Source of the DNA: Closterium sp. NIES-65
Lineage: Eukaryota; Streptophyta; Zygnematophyceae; Desmidiales; Closteriaceae
DNA: 64,000 nt
Direction: 5' to 3'
Assembly (NCBI GenBank): GCA_948144175.1
Contig: CANXME010000212.1
Location: 1-64,000, forward strand
The notes below the pieces were generated by a model that saw only the letters and a program-made list of their open reading frames with translations, had not been told where the DNA came from and did no database searches. Position numbers and translations under genes: made by a program. Of the stretch, positions 12,645-23,150 are shown piece after piece. Every line of letters starts with the position of its first letter. Positions within the stretch are counted from its first letter, which is position 1.

Positions 12645-13144
12645 GTGGCGTGTGGGCAAGTGCGCAGGCGTGCAGGTGGGCAGGCGGCGCGGCATGCGGA
12701 CAGGCGGGCGGCGTGGCGCGCTGGCTGGCGGGCGGCGCGGCACGCTGGCTGGCGGGCGGCACGGCGCGCTGGCGTGCGCGCCGGCGAGGCGCGCTGGCGT
12801 ACGCGCTGGCAAGCGCGCTGGCGTGACGCGCTGGCGGGCGCGCTGGCTGACGCGCTGGCGGGCGCGCTGGCGGGGCGCGCTGGCGTGCACGCTTGCGGGC
12901 CTGCTGGCTAGGGCGCAGGCAAGCCTGATGGCTAGGGCGCTGGCGGGCCTGCAGGCTAGGGCGCTGACGGGCCTGCCGGCTAGGGCGCTGGCGGGCCTGC
13001 TGGCTAAGGCGCTGGCGGGTCTGCTGGCTAGGGCGCTGGCGGGCCTGCTGGCTAAGGCGCTGGCAGGCCTGCTGGCTAGGGCGCTGGCAGGCTTGCTGGC
13101 TAAGGCGCTGGCGGGCCTGCTGGCTAGGGCGCTGGCGGGCCAGC
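12645..13144. repeat. GC-rich minisatellite in the leader of O
   Basis: About 500 bp of tandem repeats. The right half (about 12900-13144) is made of 24-bp units close to GGGCGCTGGCGGGCCTGCTG plus GCTA; the left half is more degenerate (GCGCTGGCGTGC). The far side of element I continues the same motif (GGGCTTGCTGGCTACC at 18310), so I inserted into this array. The long frames it produces on both strands are low-complexity artefacts. Confidence 0.85.
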
Positions 13145-13273
13145 TGAAATAAATGAACAGGAATGATTGAACTAACACTGAAATCAGTACAAGTACCTAA
13201 CCCTAGAGATGTGTACCACCTATAGGCTAACCCACTGTAGCCTAAACAAGCACAACATATATAATGTTTGACA
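13145..13273 (-). repeat. 3' LTR of I
   Basis: 129-bp LTR, TG...CA bounded on the minus strand and preceded by CTATGGGGGTG (plus CACCCCCATAG at 13274-13284). It is related to, but clearly diverged from, the LTRs of O and E2. It keeps the common blocks TGTCAAA, GTAGTGGGG-like and GGTACA. Confidence 0.85.
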
Positions 13274-13483
13274 CACCCCCATAGGCGAAGTGGGGGAGAA
13301 CTAGGGGTCACAAGACCAGTCAATTAAAACAAAGCAAAGCAAGCTCAGGGTGGATCACAAAGTCACCACACATTCCGAGCACAAGTTCAAGGCCACAAGG
13401 CCAGTTTACATGCAGGAGTACATATATATATAAGACTAGACAAGCAAGAGCAGGTATATATATATGTAACAGTACAAGCAAGG

Positions 13484-16400
13484 TCAAGAGGTGAGCAAGT
13501 GAGGCAAGACAGGTACAAGACCCAGCTGGGTGCAGAAGCGCTGATGATCACAAGGAGCAAGTGCCTTGGTGAAGAAATCAGCAGTGTTGGCCTCAAAGGC
13601 CACGTAAGCAAGCCGCAACTGACGACGCTGCTGTAGCTCACGAGCAAGGAAGTAGCGGAGAGCAATGTGCTTCGTTCTGTGCTCCAGTCTCTGCTCTCGA
13701 CACAAGGCCAGCATGGCCTTGTTGTCTACGTACAGGACTGGAGGAGAACGAGGCGGCTCTCCAAGGTCGGTCAGCAGGTAGGTGAGCCAGCGAAGCTCCT
13801 GAGCAGCCATGGCCCCTGTGTAGATCTCAGCCTCACAACTGGAGCCGAGAACAGAAGAGGAGTGAGTAGCCCGCCACGAAACAGAGCCGGAACCAAGGCT
13901 GAAGGTGTAACCCTGTGACGACCGCTGCGTAGCCTGGTCGTCAGCCCAAGAAGCGTCTTCGTGACCTGTGAGGGCCATTGAACGCCGCCCTCCAAGCACT
14001 AGCCCCATGCCGACGTACTGCACAAGTAACGCAACACCCTCTTCGCTGCAGCCATGTGCTCTGGTCGGTGTCTCCCAGGAGCAACATAGCGTGCCAAGAT
14101 GCTAAGAGGGTATACAAGGTCAGGTCGAGTGCAGGTCATCACGTACATGAGGCAGCCAACAAGCTCTGGGTATGGGCCACTCGGCTCTACGGACTCATCC
14201 GAAGGCAGAGCTGAGAGCGAGTGGCGAGTAGGCAGAGGAGTGGCCTCAGGCGAGGAGTACGTGAAGTCGAAGCGCCGAAGGACCTGCTGCACCATGTGTG
14301 ACTGAGTCAGGGTAATGGTGCGGCGTGCTCTGTCCCGGGTGATCTGCAAGCCAAGGTAGCTGCGCAGTTCACCCAGGTCTGTGCACGTGTGTCTCTTCTG
14401 CAGCTCGGACTTCACGTAGGCGAGTCCAGCAGTGTCAGCTGTGGCAAAGACCAAGTCGTCTACGTACACGAGGATGTAGAACGGCGGCAGAAAAGTGTCG
14501 GTGCGTAGAACAGCGACGGGTCGGCAGTAGAAGGAGCAAACCCAAGAGCCGCAAGCGTAGTCCTCAGTGTGTCGTGCCACTCACGCGGTGCCTAGCGGAG
14601 ACCGTAGACTGGCCGCCGGAGGCTCCACTAGGTGCCAGTAGGAAAAGTCCCAGTGAAGCCAAGTGGGCGGCGCAGCCAGATCTCCTCGTGCAGGCTGCCG
14701 TGCAGGAAAGCAGTGTTGAAGTCAAGAGAGTGTAGCTCGTGGTCATGGTGAGAAGCTACGTGCAGCAGTACCCAAAGAGTGGTCATCTTTGGGGTGGGAG
14801 AGAAGGTCTGAAAGTAGTCAACTCCCTGCCGCTGACTGAAGCCACAAGCCACGCAACGCGCCTTGAAGACAGGTGGAGAACCCGGCGGCCGCTTCACCCT
14901 GAAAATCCACATGCCACTGACGATGTTCGCCCCAGCAGGGGGGACAGCGTCAACGTAGGTCCTGTGGACTTCCAGGAAGCCATCTCTGCATCCATAGCTG
15001 CCTGCCACTAAGAGGAGTAGGGACCCTCTATCGCCTCCGCGTAGGCTCAAAGGAAGGGTCAGTGACGACAGTAGCAAGGAGACGCGTGACAGTAGGACTG
15101 GCAGCATGAAGAGAGTCCGACTCCGGGTCGGCGAGAGCAGGAAGAGAAGACTCAGGAGGAGAAGGTAAAGGGGCACGCAGAGGAGCGGTGGACGGACGCA
15201 GAGACATCCTTTGCGTGCTAGGGACAGGAGGAATACGCTGACGCGAACCACGACCACTAGCGCGAGCAGCACGGACAGGCGAAGCAGGGCGAGACGCAGG
15301 CTCATGACGCTCAGCAAGTCCTCTAGTAGGACCAGCGTAGGGAGAAGGAGCAGGCAGTGGGGAGGCCAGCTGTAACTGGAACTGTGACGGGACAGGCTGT
15401 GGACACTCTAAGGGAGGAGGACCAGGAGGAGGCGGGAGACCAAGAACCTGCTGAAGGAGCGGAACGAAATACGGCCGTCGCCGTGTAGCGACTCCAGAAC
15501 CAGCAGAGACACTAGCGCCAGGGTCCTCAGCACCAGCAGCAGCTCCAACGCCCGACTCCACAGCACTAGTAGCAGCATCAGCTCCAGGGTCCTCAGCACC
15601 AGCAGTAGCGCCAACGCTCGGGTCCTCAGCACTAGCAGCAGCTCCAACGCCCGGGTCCTCAGTACCAGCAGCAGCACCAGGGTCCTCAGCACCAGCAGTA
15701 GCGCCAACGATCGGGTCCTCAGTACCAGCAGCAGCTCCAACGCCCGGGTCCTCAGCACCAGCAGCAGCACCAGCGCCCGGGTCCTCAGCACCAGCCGTAG
15801 CTCCAACGCTCGGGTCCGCAGCACCAGAAGAACCAGTAGAGTCTCCAGCACCAGCAGCACCACCAGCAGCAGCGGGGTCCGGAAAGCAGGCGCGCCACTC
15901 GGAAGAGTGCAGCGTTGCTCGTACCACTCACAGATCCGCTCATGGGAGGGGAGCTCCTGGCTAGGAGGAGAAGCACTAGCACCAGTCCCAGTAGTACACC
16001 TGGCTCCAGAGGTACCGCTCCTGAGGCTGCAGTACTGTAAGTACCACTCACGCAGCTGCTCCGAGGAGAGGGCTCCTCCAGGTGTAGGACCCTCAAGCTC
16101 AGGACCTCCAGGCTCAGAACCCCCAGACTCCGGACTCGGCGGCTCAGCACCCCCAGGCTTAGCACCCCCAAGCTCAGTTCTCCCAGGCTCAGCACCCCCA
16201 GGCTCCGCACCCCCAAGCTCCGCACCCTAAGGCTCAGCACCCCCAGGCTCCGCACCCCCAGGCTCCGCACCCCGAGGCTCCGCACCCCAAGGCTCAGCAC
16301 CCCCAGGCTCCGCACCCCCAGGCTCAGCACCCCCAGGCTCCGCACCCGCAGCAGGACGAGAGTCGACAGCTACCTCAACAGGCTCAACCGGGTCTACCTG

Positions 16401-18290
16401 AGACACACCTGAGGGAGCGGCACCCTGAGGGGGGAGGGGGTCTGCAACAGCAGCACCTGGTGTGAGGAAGAGAGGCGGGGGGGGGGAGCGGGGCAGTGCG
16501 GTAGGGGAAGAGGCGGTAGTAGGGGACGGACTCGTCAAAAGTGACGTCCTGGGAGGGCAAGACTCAGCGCGAGGTGGCGTGGTAAAACTGCCAACCAAAC
16601 GCATCCGGGACAAAGCCGAGGAAGACGCAGGGAACAGCACGGGAGGAGAGCTTGTCCGCAGATGAATCGCGGACAAAATCTCGAGACCCCCAGACCCGGA
16701 AACGCGACGCATCGCCAACCTCCCCCGTCCACAGCAGCGTGGGCGAGGTCTCCGGCAAGGAGACACGGGGCCAGAGGTTGAGCTGATGCGCAGCGTACCG
16801 GACCGCAAACGGCCACAGAAAGTGGGGGGCAGCCGCATGGATCAAGAAGGTACGGGCGACCTCCATGACCAGGCCAATGCGGCGCTCCGCAACCCCATTC
16901 TGCTGTGGAGAAGCCGGAAGCGTGAACGATTGCTCAATGCCATGCTCAGCACAGTAGGCTGCCAAGAGGTCGGAGGAGAACTCACCACCTCTGTCAGAGT
17001 GCAAGCGCAGGACAGGAAAGTCCGAGTGAAAACGCTCGCTGAGCTGGAGACGGGCTCTGCGGATCCAAGGGATCAAGACATCAGGGACCTCACCCTTGGT
17101 GCGCAAGGGGAAGACCGAGGTGTAGCGCGAGTAGTCGTCAACAACTATCAGGAAGTACCTCTCCTGACCCTGACCACGGACGCGGGCTGGGCCCCACACG
17201 TCCATGTGGAGCGTCTGCAAGGGAGCAGTCGTCGGGGGAAACGAGGAGGAGTGAGGAGCGGCGCGTTGCGGCCCCTCAACGCAGGGAAGACAGGGAGGAG
17301 CAGGCGAGGGTGGGAGGGGAGGGAGGACTCTGGGAAGATCAGAGACAAGGTACCGGGAGTGCATGGCACGAAGGCGCTGCACAGACGGGTGGCCAAGTCG
17401 GTGGTGCCAGAGGACAGACTCGTGCGCCAGAGAGCGACACGAGCAGGGGGCAGACAATTGACCTGACGCGGACGCGGACGCAGACGCAGCGACCTGAGGG
17501 GACTCAGTGGTCAGTGTGTACAGGTCCGACCCCGGCTGCCGAGTGAAGGTAGCCAAGTGGCGGCCCGTACGAGCACAGGTGCAGTGCGTCACGCACTCGT
17601 AGGCAGGGGTGAACTGGTGAACACCCCCGTCCTGGAGTGCACTACCTGCCACCAAGTTCGTAGAGAACGAGGGGAGGTTGAGACCTGACAGTGTGCTCGA
17701 CGGGACCGCAGAACAGGGAAGGACAGTGGAGGAGGTCGCAATGACCAGACCCCCAGAGGGGTCAGCGAGGGAGACATCAATTGGCCGAGCAAGCGGCTCA
17801 AGGGCAGTGCGGTCACGAAAGAGGCAGCGAGAAGCACCTGAGTCTAGTGTGAAGGTGTGCAGTGCTGCCGTCGACTCAGTACCAGGGGGGGCAGACCCAC
17901 AAGCACCTAGAGCAGCTGCCTCACCAGCACCTGGGGTAGCAGACACGCGAGTACCTGGAGCGGCAGACGCACTAGTCCTAATGCCCGGGTCGGGCGGCAC
18001 ACACAGGTACTCAGCACCCTCTCCACTAGTAGACATCACATACATAGCAGTGAGAATAGCATCAAAGTCTAGAGCATAGATATCAATCCCCTTCTTCAGG
18101 AGATCAACCCAGCAGGGCAGCTCTGTGGCCTGAGGGAACTGAACACGCCAAGCGTCGTTGAGACGAGCGAAGCAGCACTGTGTGGCGTGCGGTCGTCCAC
18201 ACGGCTGACCAGTGCGGTCACCAGTGCGAATGACGTACGTGCAGCTAAAGCCACCCCCCCCCCCCCCCCGTGCTGAGAGTACCACTCACG
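13484..18290 (-). pseudogene. copia gag C-terminus and pol of I
   Basis: The frame from 18285 down to 16564 carries four parts. First is the gag zinc-type motif CTYVIRTGDRTGQPCG. Second is protease (TLDSGASRCLFRD). Third is the integrase HHCC region (SVLWHHRLGHPSV, CLPCVEG). Fourth is the catalytic core (HMDVWGP, LHSDRGGEF, QQNGVAERR). It stops at TGA 16564-16566, the only non-TAG nonsense codon I noticed in the copias. The linker (about 15400-16440) is tandem GGAEP and AGAEDPG repeats. RT (YILVYVDDLVFAT) and RNase H follow with frameshifts and TAG at 15010-15012, 14628-14630 and 14592-14594. The terminator is TGA at 13484-13486. A C homopolymer lies at 18255-18270. Confidence 0.85.
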
Positions 18291-18309
18291 GACCTCCAAT
18301 GTTTGACAG

Positions 18310-18438
18310 GGCTTGCTGGCTACCGTGCTTAGGGCAAACGGGGGGGGTTCACGCCAAGGCTGCGATAGTGACGGTCGAAGTCTAGGAACGGAGGAGACTA
18401 TGTGTGGCCTAGGAATGGCGAACCTACTGCTGATACCA
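18310..18438 (-). promoter_or_regulatory. Primer binding site and start of leader of O
   Basis: Read on the minus strand from 18438: TGGTATCAGCAGTAGG, close to the plant copia primer site TGGTATCAGAGC that pairs with the 3' end of initiator Met-tRNA. It directly follows the 5' LTR. The remaining bases are leader sequence leading into the minisatellite interrupted by element I. Confidence 0.8.
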
Positions 18439-18554
18439 TCTCAGAAACTAAACACAGCGGAATGGGTTGGATTGATTGGGTGGGATACAAATGCCTAACC
18501 CTAACTGTTTGTACCCCATATAGCATGACCCACTAGAGGCTATAACATTTGACA
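18439..18554 (-). repeat. 5' LTR of O
   Basis: About 116 bp, starting TGTCAAATGTTATAGCC on the minus strand and ending just before the primer site. The 3' boundary (CTGAGA rather than CA) is degenerate or slightly misplaced. It pairs with 4227-4285. It begins one base from the stop codon of PAE-A. Confidence 0.85.
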
Positions 18555-19278
18555 CCTACTTATGCACAAATCTATGGGTCATCTCGTTTGCAAACCATCG
18601 TACTATTTCGGACTCGACCGACATTCCCCGAATTGTTGCTTGTGTCCACGAGTTGTAACACAATGTTATGCGTAACATCCCAGGTTGCACAAACGCAGCT
18701 ACAGTGTTTCCACATCCGGTAACCCTCTCGAGTTTTTCATAAAGAACAGATGCCGCAACAAACAATGCGTCCCTCTCTCCCGTTGTACAGTAATTTGTTT
18801 TCCACACCGTGTTGTTCCACTCCTTTCTCGATATAATCCCTGTGCCCAACCACACCACTTCATTCAAGCATGTATAAGCGTATGTAGTGTTTCGCGGCAG
18901 CAGCCCGCCAAGCATGTTCACGATAATGTCGAAGAATGTGCGGAAGAGAAATATAGGGGTTGTAACGTTTTCTAGTATGTACTGCGGAAAAAAAAACACT
19001 TCCAATGATCAGTATCTGGTAAGGCTGATGGGTTTTTTTGGAATGGGGGGAAACGTGGGAGGGAATAGGAGGGACATGTTGGGATGGTGGGGGAACGTAA
19101 TGACTCAGGGAAAGGGGATGTGGGTGAGGGGAGTAAGCATTAGGGAGGTTAGGAGGGATATCGTAGGAGGGAATAACGAGCAGACAGTAGGAGAGTGGGC
19201 AGTGCAAGGAGGAAATGAGGAAACGGAAAGTGACATGAGGGAAGAGAGAAGTATTGTGTGGAACAGATATATTTCCTG

Positions 19279-19374
19279 CATGGATGGATGGATGGATGGA
19301 TGGATGGATGGATGGATGGATGGATGGATGGATGGATGGATGGATGGATGGATGGATGGATGGATGGATGGATG
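19279..19374. repeat. (GGAT)n microsatellite
   Basis: About 24 tandem GGAT units in intron 5 of PAE-A. It gives artefactual Met-Asp-Gly-Trp or His-Pro-Ser-Ile frames. Confidence 0.97.
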
Positions 19375-19947
19375 GTTCTGTGCTGATACGGAACAACACT
19401 TCAACAAAACCCAGATTATGCAATCCTACTTCACTCTTAAAACCCACTCAATGCCATATTTTAGAAGGCAGTGTCTGATGCCACGTTTCACAACCCATTT
19501 CATGCCGTGTTGCATAACGTGTTTCACACCCCGTCTTGTCCCGCCCACCATGCATGCAAGCATTCCACTTCTGCATGTGGAGATCAAATATGCTCTGAGC
19601 CGAAAGGCGCACCACATGGTAACCATGTAACCACCATGCATTGCATGTCATCTTACCATCCATGCAATCAGTCCAGTTGGGCTTGTGAAAACCAACCAGG
19701 CTTTGTGCCGATGCACGCCACGTGTACCCGCCCGCTCGGTCCTTGGAGTCTGGAAGGCATGGGGGTGGAGCATGGGGAGAACTATACACATTCAATTCCG
19801 AACTATAAATCTATGCTCGAACTAGAGATTCATGCCCAAAATAGAGATTCATGCCCAAAATAGAGATTCATGCCCGAAATACACACTAGACCAATATACA
19901 TGAGGAACAAACGCATGACAGTACAGTACACTCAAATGAAGACTTAC

Positions 19948-20000
19948 CAATAAAGAAGCCCGAATCAGAGATGCATTTGGTTGCCGCCCAGGAAAGCGCC
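19948..20000 (-). other. Extra partial copy of PAE-A exon 4
   Basis: On the minus strand this reads GCGCTTTCCTGGGCGGCAAC and onward, encoding FPWAATKCISDSGFFI. It is followed by a GTAAGT donor and preceded by AG. It duplicates the last third of exon 4 (20030-20185). PAE-B carries the equivalent extra copy at 49381-49431. Here the nearest acceptor gives 53 bp, which does not keep frame. Confidence 0.7.
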
Positions 20001-20279
20001 CTAGCCTGAATCTGATTACACAAGCTCACCGATAAAGAAGCCCGAGTCGGCGATGCATTTGGTTGGCGCCCAGGGGAAGGCGGCAGCGATGCGATCGCAG
20101 AGAGCCATGACTGCTTGGCCGCCCGCTGAGCTGCCAGATAGTAAGATCTGCGATGCAGATTTGAACCCCCGATTTGATTTCAGATCTGATTGCGTTTGGG
20201 GGGCGGAGATGGAAACAGTGGAGCTAAAGCACAAAAGCGAGGAGTTTAAGAGAAAGGGATGAAAGAGGCGCCTCACGTC

Positions 20280-20870
20280 CCACTGCTGCCAACGTCCAGC
20301 CTTCCTGCCGTGCCTGAGTAGCCGCCGCAGTCACAGTAGATGATGTCGTTCCTGAGTAGATGAGTGTAGAATGAAACGCCCTCCCAAGTCACTCACCCTC
20401 TATCACCACTTGAACAATGTTCCACCCATCCAGGTAGATCGAAGTTTTGTTGTTGATGTCTAGCCGCCCTGCCAAGCCCGAGTAGCCCAGTAGGTGAGGA
20501 ACCTCCTCACCCATTACCACGACGCACCTTCAATCACCGCTTGAACGATGTTCCACCCATCTAGGTAGATCGAAGTGTTGTTGTTGATGTCTAGCCGCCC
20601 TGCTGTGCCCGAGTAGCCGCCATCGTCGCAGTAGATGAGACGAATGAGGTTCTAGTTGTAGAAAGGCGGGTTGATGCTGCTGTTGCTGCTGAGAATGCCG
20701 TTGAAACCCGGGGAGGGGATGGTCTGAAGGCGGGAGTGGGAGAGGGGAGTGGGAGAGAGAGGGGAGTGGGAGAGAGAAACAAACGGTAAGGAGGTTACAG
20801 TCGTGGAAGGGCGGGTTGATGCTGCTGTTGCTGCTCAGAATGCCGGGTTGAAACCCGGGTCTGGGTTGGA
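20280..20870 (-). repeat. Partial copies of PAE-A exon 3
   Basis: Around the full exon 3 (20528-20723) lie three fragments of it. About 20395-20500 repeats the 3' part (GYSGLAGRLDI to NIVQVVIEG) with its own GTGAGT donor. About 20285-20355 repeats the middle part (IIYCDCGGYSGTAGRLD). About 20806-20870 repeats the 5' part (GILSSNSSINPPF). Confidence 0.72.
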
Positions 20871-21296
20871 GGGACGAGGCAAGGAGGGGGTGTTTCAATG
20901 GCTCGTTAGTGACGACACATTGCAAATCAACCATAAGACGACACACTACAGACGTTTTGCCGGGAATAGAGTTGGGAGGGGCTAGGGGTTTTAAGAAAAA
21001 AGCTGCTTCTCAGGAGGCAATTTATGAGGCATTTTATAAGGCAGTTTTAGGAATGATTGTATACAGCGTTGGTGGGATCTTCTGGGTAAAATTTGCTGCT
21101 GCCTAGAGCTGTCCTGCTCCTACCGACGCACTCGTTGGCGTTGCGGCACCACCCCCCGTGCGGCAGGTAGATGTGCCACATGCTCTTGCCCCCGTTCCCA
21201 CACGGAAATAGTACCCTGGGGGGCTGGGGAGCGGAGGTCGGGGGGGGCGCGAGAGGGGGAGGAGAGACGGGGAGAGGTGAAGGGGAGGGAATTGGG

Positions 21297-21900
21297 AGGA
21301 ACGAGGTGAGGGGGAGGTGAGGGGGAGGTGAGGGGGAGGTGAGGGGGAGGTGAGGGGAAGGTGAGGCGGAGGTGAGGGGGAGGTGAGGGGGAGGTGAGGG
21401 GGAGGTGAGGGGGAGGTGATGGGGAGGTGAGGGGGAGGTGAGGGGGAGGTGAGGGGGAGGGAATCTGGGGGGAGAGCCGATAACGTTACGACGCGTTGGA
21501 AAAGCCGCATTCGCTTTTCCAGGTTCTCTGACTGATACGCTTCCAAGGGAAAGTTACTCTTCCTTCGCGCTGTTCACTTGTCATTGAAATAATCAATCAT
21601 TGACATAGGGGGAGGGAATGTGGGGGGGGAGGTGATGAGGTGCAGTGTGGGGAGAGAGATAGAGGGGGGTCTATTTCTGAGGTGTCTCAAAAAGAGGGGG
21701 AGGGGGAAGAGGAGGGAATGTGGGGGAGGGAATGTGGAAGAGGGAATGTGGGGGAGGGAACGTGAACGAGGGAATGTGAGGGAGGGAATGTGTGGGAGGG
21801 AACGTGGGGGAGCGAATGTGTGGGAGGGAATGCGAGGGAGGGAATGTGTGGGGAGGAGAAGTGATGAGGTACAGGGAGGGGAGAGAGATAGAGGAGGGTG
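21297..21900. repeat. G-rich minisatellites in PAE-A intron 1
   Basis: Two arrays. 21297-21465 consists of about 10-bp GGGGAGGTGA units, and about 21700-21860 consists of about 13-bp GGGAGGGAATGTG units. PAE-B has an unrelated G-rich array at the equivalent place in its intron 1. Confidence 0.9.
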
Positions 21901-22502
21901 GTGGGCGGAAAGAGGGGGAAGGGATGGGGGTAATAGTGTCCTGAACCACGTGCTTTTTCTGTCCCCCCTGCCCGCCCAGAAATTGTATCCTGGCCGGTTG
22001 GGTTCGTGGAGGGGGTTGGGAAGCTATTTGCTCAGCAGGAATAGCTAATACCCTGTCTTGCACTAATTCGCTCGTTCAGCAAAAAGGGCATTCTTCGGTT
22101 TTGAGTCGACTTGATGCAACCTCGCTTCGCTTTTCATCCCATACTCCCCCCTCCCATTTTCCCCTCCCAAATTGCGAACCTCCCATCAAGGCATTTCGCA
22201 TCCAACGAGTTATTCGCCAGCAGAACGAGCCGCGGGTTGGCCGGCACCGCCGCCGGCTGCGCCTTCGCCGGCGGCGGAGGCGGCTTTCCCGCAATTAAAG
22301 ACATCAGGTAATGCAGAAACATCGCAACGCGGCTAAAACTAGTCTTCTGGCCCGCTTTACTGCAAGTAGTAGAGCCAATCTTCCTGCTAGACGCCGGCAT
22401 AACTGGCAAGACAGCGTGTGTGATGAATCCACGGTTGTACCCGGTAAAATCAGCATCTCTACTCGTTGAAGTGCGTGTTCGAAGCTCGGCGAACGCACCC
22501 AT

Positions 22503-23005
22503 TGTGGCCTGGCTTCAACTCGAAGTTAAACTATAGTATACTAAGCTACTCGGGTTTATTAGGCACAAAAGCCACTACCGTCGTCACAGACTCGTACGAG
22601 GAGAAACATGACTCAGACAGTGCTTGTGTCATTATCACTCATAAAATGTGATAGGATGTGAGCTCAGACAGGCTGTGGAGAAATGAGGTAGAACTCGAGT
22701 TGCCTGCCAGTCCACGCAAGTTGCGGGGAAGCACAGAATCTGCATTGGCTGTTCTACACGCATGATCCAGCCACCCAGGATGTGGGGGTTCTATATCAGG
22801 TTGAAAACGGTGGCACGTTGTAACAGTGCAGCAGCCGAATGCTGCCAACTGCAATGCAGGTGGGCGGAAGTCAATCGTAACAGTGCAGAAACTCAACTCC
22901 AAGAACAGTGCAGGTGGGCGGAAGTCAAGCGCCACCTCACCTACAATTCGGATTGGTCAAGCGCCCCATCCTGCAGCTGGGCGACCAGATTCCGACACGC
23001 AGCCC
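22503..23005. other. Upstream region of PAE-A
   Basis: No gene recognised. It should contain the PAE-A promoter (minus strand). Two near copies of CAGTGCAGGTGGGCGGAAGT-like sequence lie at about 22850-22925. The last five bases (AGCCC, 23001-23005) are the left target duplication of E2. Confidence 0.6.
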
Positions 23006-23131
23006 TGTCAAACTTATATGCTATAGTCTGTGTAGACTGTAGTGGGGTAGACAATATGGGGTACAACACTTTTAGGTTTTCCTACTTGTACCCACTTGTT
23101 TCCTAGTGCATTCATTCCTCATTCTTTCACA
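23006..23131 (+). repeat. 5' LTR of E2
   Basis: 126 bp, TGTCAAACTTATATGC to ATTCTTTCACA. Only a C/T difference and a missing TT separate it from the 3' LTR. Confidence 0.95.
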
Positions 23132-23150
23132 TGGTATAGAGCAGGTTCCC
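23132..23150 (+). promoter_or_regulatory. Primer binding site of E2
   Basis: TGGTATAGAGCAGG immediately after the LTR. It matches the initiator Met-tRNA complement TGGTATCAGAGC except for one missing C. A base missing in the primer site may weaken priming or may be a mutation after insertion. Confidence 0.8.

Larger units (their letters stand above)
13145..18309 (-). mobile_element. Copia element I nested in O, 5' deleted
   Basis: Minus-strand copia. The 3' LTR is 13145-13273 (TGTCAAACATTATATATG to TTTATTTCA), the polypurine tract 13274-13284, and pol runs to about 18290. At the 5' end only 11 bases of LTR remain (plus AATGTTTGACA, 18299-18309). They are joined directly to the end of gag (EVREWYSQHGG), so most of the 5' LTR, the primer site and most of gag are deleted. 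No clean target duplication is visible; the flanks are minisatellite. Confidence 0.83.
4227..18554 (-). mobile_element. Outer copia element O (nest host)
   Basis: Minus-strand copia element reconstructed from separated parts. The 5' LTR is 18439-18554, the primer binding site 18421-18438, and the GC-rich leader 18310-18420 plus 12605-13144. Gag is about 11709-12590, pol about 7242-11700, the polypurine tract 4286-4296, and the truncated 3' LTR 4227-4285. The 59 surviving bases of the 3' LTR match 18496-18554 with one mismatch, which pairs them as LTRs of one element. Element I, a pogo transposon and E1 have inserted into it. O lies immediately beside the stop codon of PAE-A. Confidence 0.85.
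18556..22502 (-). pseudogene. PAE-A: pectin acetylesterase (Notum family), broken
   Basis: Paralog of PAE-B with the same six-exon plan. Exons on the minus strand are 22180-22502, 21065-21223, 20528-20723 (196 bp), 20030-20185 (156 bp), 19657-19749 (93 bp) and 18556-19024. The last four match PAE-B in phase. Visible motifs are KCLDG then SPPGYYFR, the nucleophile box SGSSAGGQ, KCIADSGFF, SKDRAGGYTW and WKCFF. It is damaged in four ways. Exon 2 has a 4-nt deletion. FYNWN in exon 3 has TGG changed to TAG. A nine-T run in exon 6 shifts the frame. The GAGH-type catalytic His region of PAE-B is replaced (PGMLRITLCY). The annotated stop TAG (18556-18558) touches element O. The N-terminus (MFLHYLMSLIAGKPPPPP) looks like a signal or signal-anchor. 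Confidence 0.8.

Noticed and set aside
12645..13144. CRISPR-like array
   Set aside because: Units are contiguous and imperfect with no unique spacers, and the genome is eukaryotic.
12562..13323. Ala/Arg/Gln-rich frames across the 24-bp repeat
   Set aside because: Low-complexity translation of the leader minisatellite with no conserved domain.
13145..18554. A single copia with LTRs at 13145 and 18439
   Set aside because: These two LTRs are clearly diverged, whereas 18496-18554 matches 4227-4285 with one mismatch. An 11-base LTR remnant at 18299 marks the true right end of the inner element.
19105..19480. Proteins made of Met-Asp-Gly-Trp or His-Pro-Ser-Ile repeats
   Set aside because: They are translations of a GGAT microsatellite in an intron.
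22639..22935. Small minus-strand gene upstream of PAE-A
   Set aside because: Its residues come from a local duplication of GTGCAGGTGGGCGGAAGT-like sequence and show no domain.
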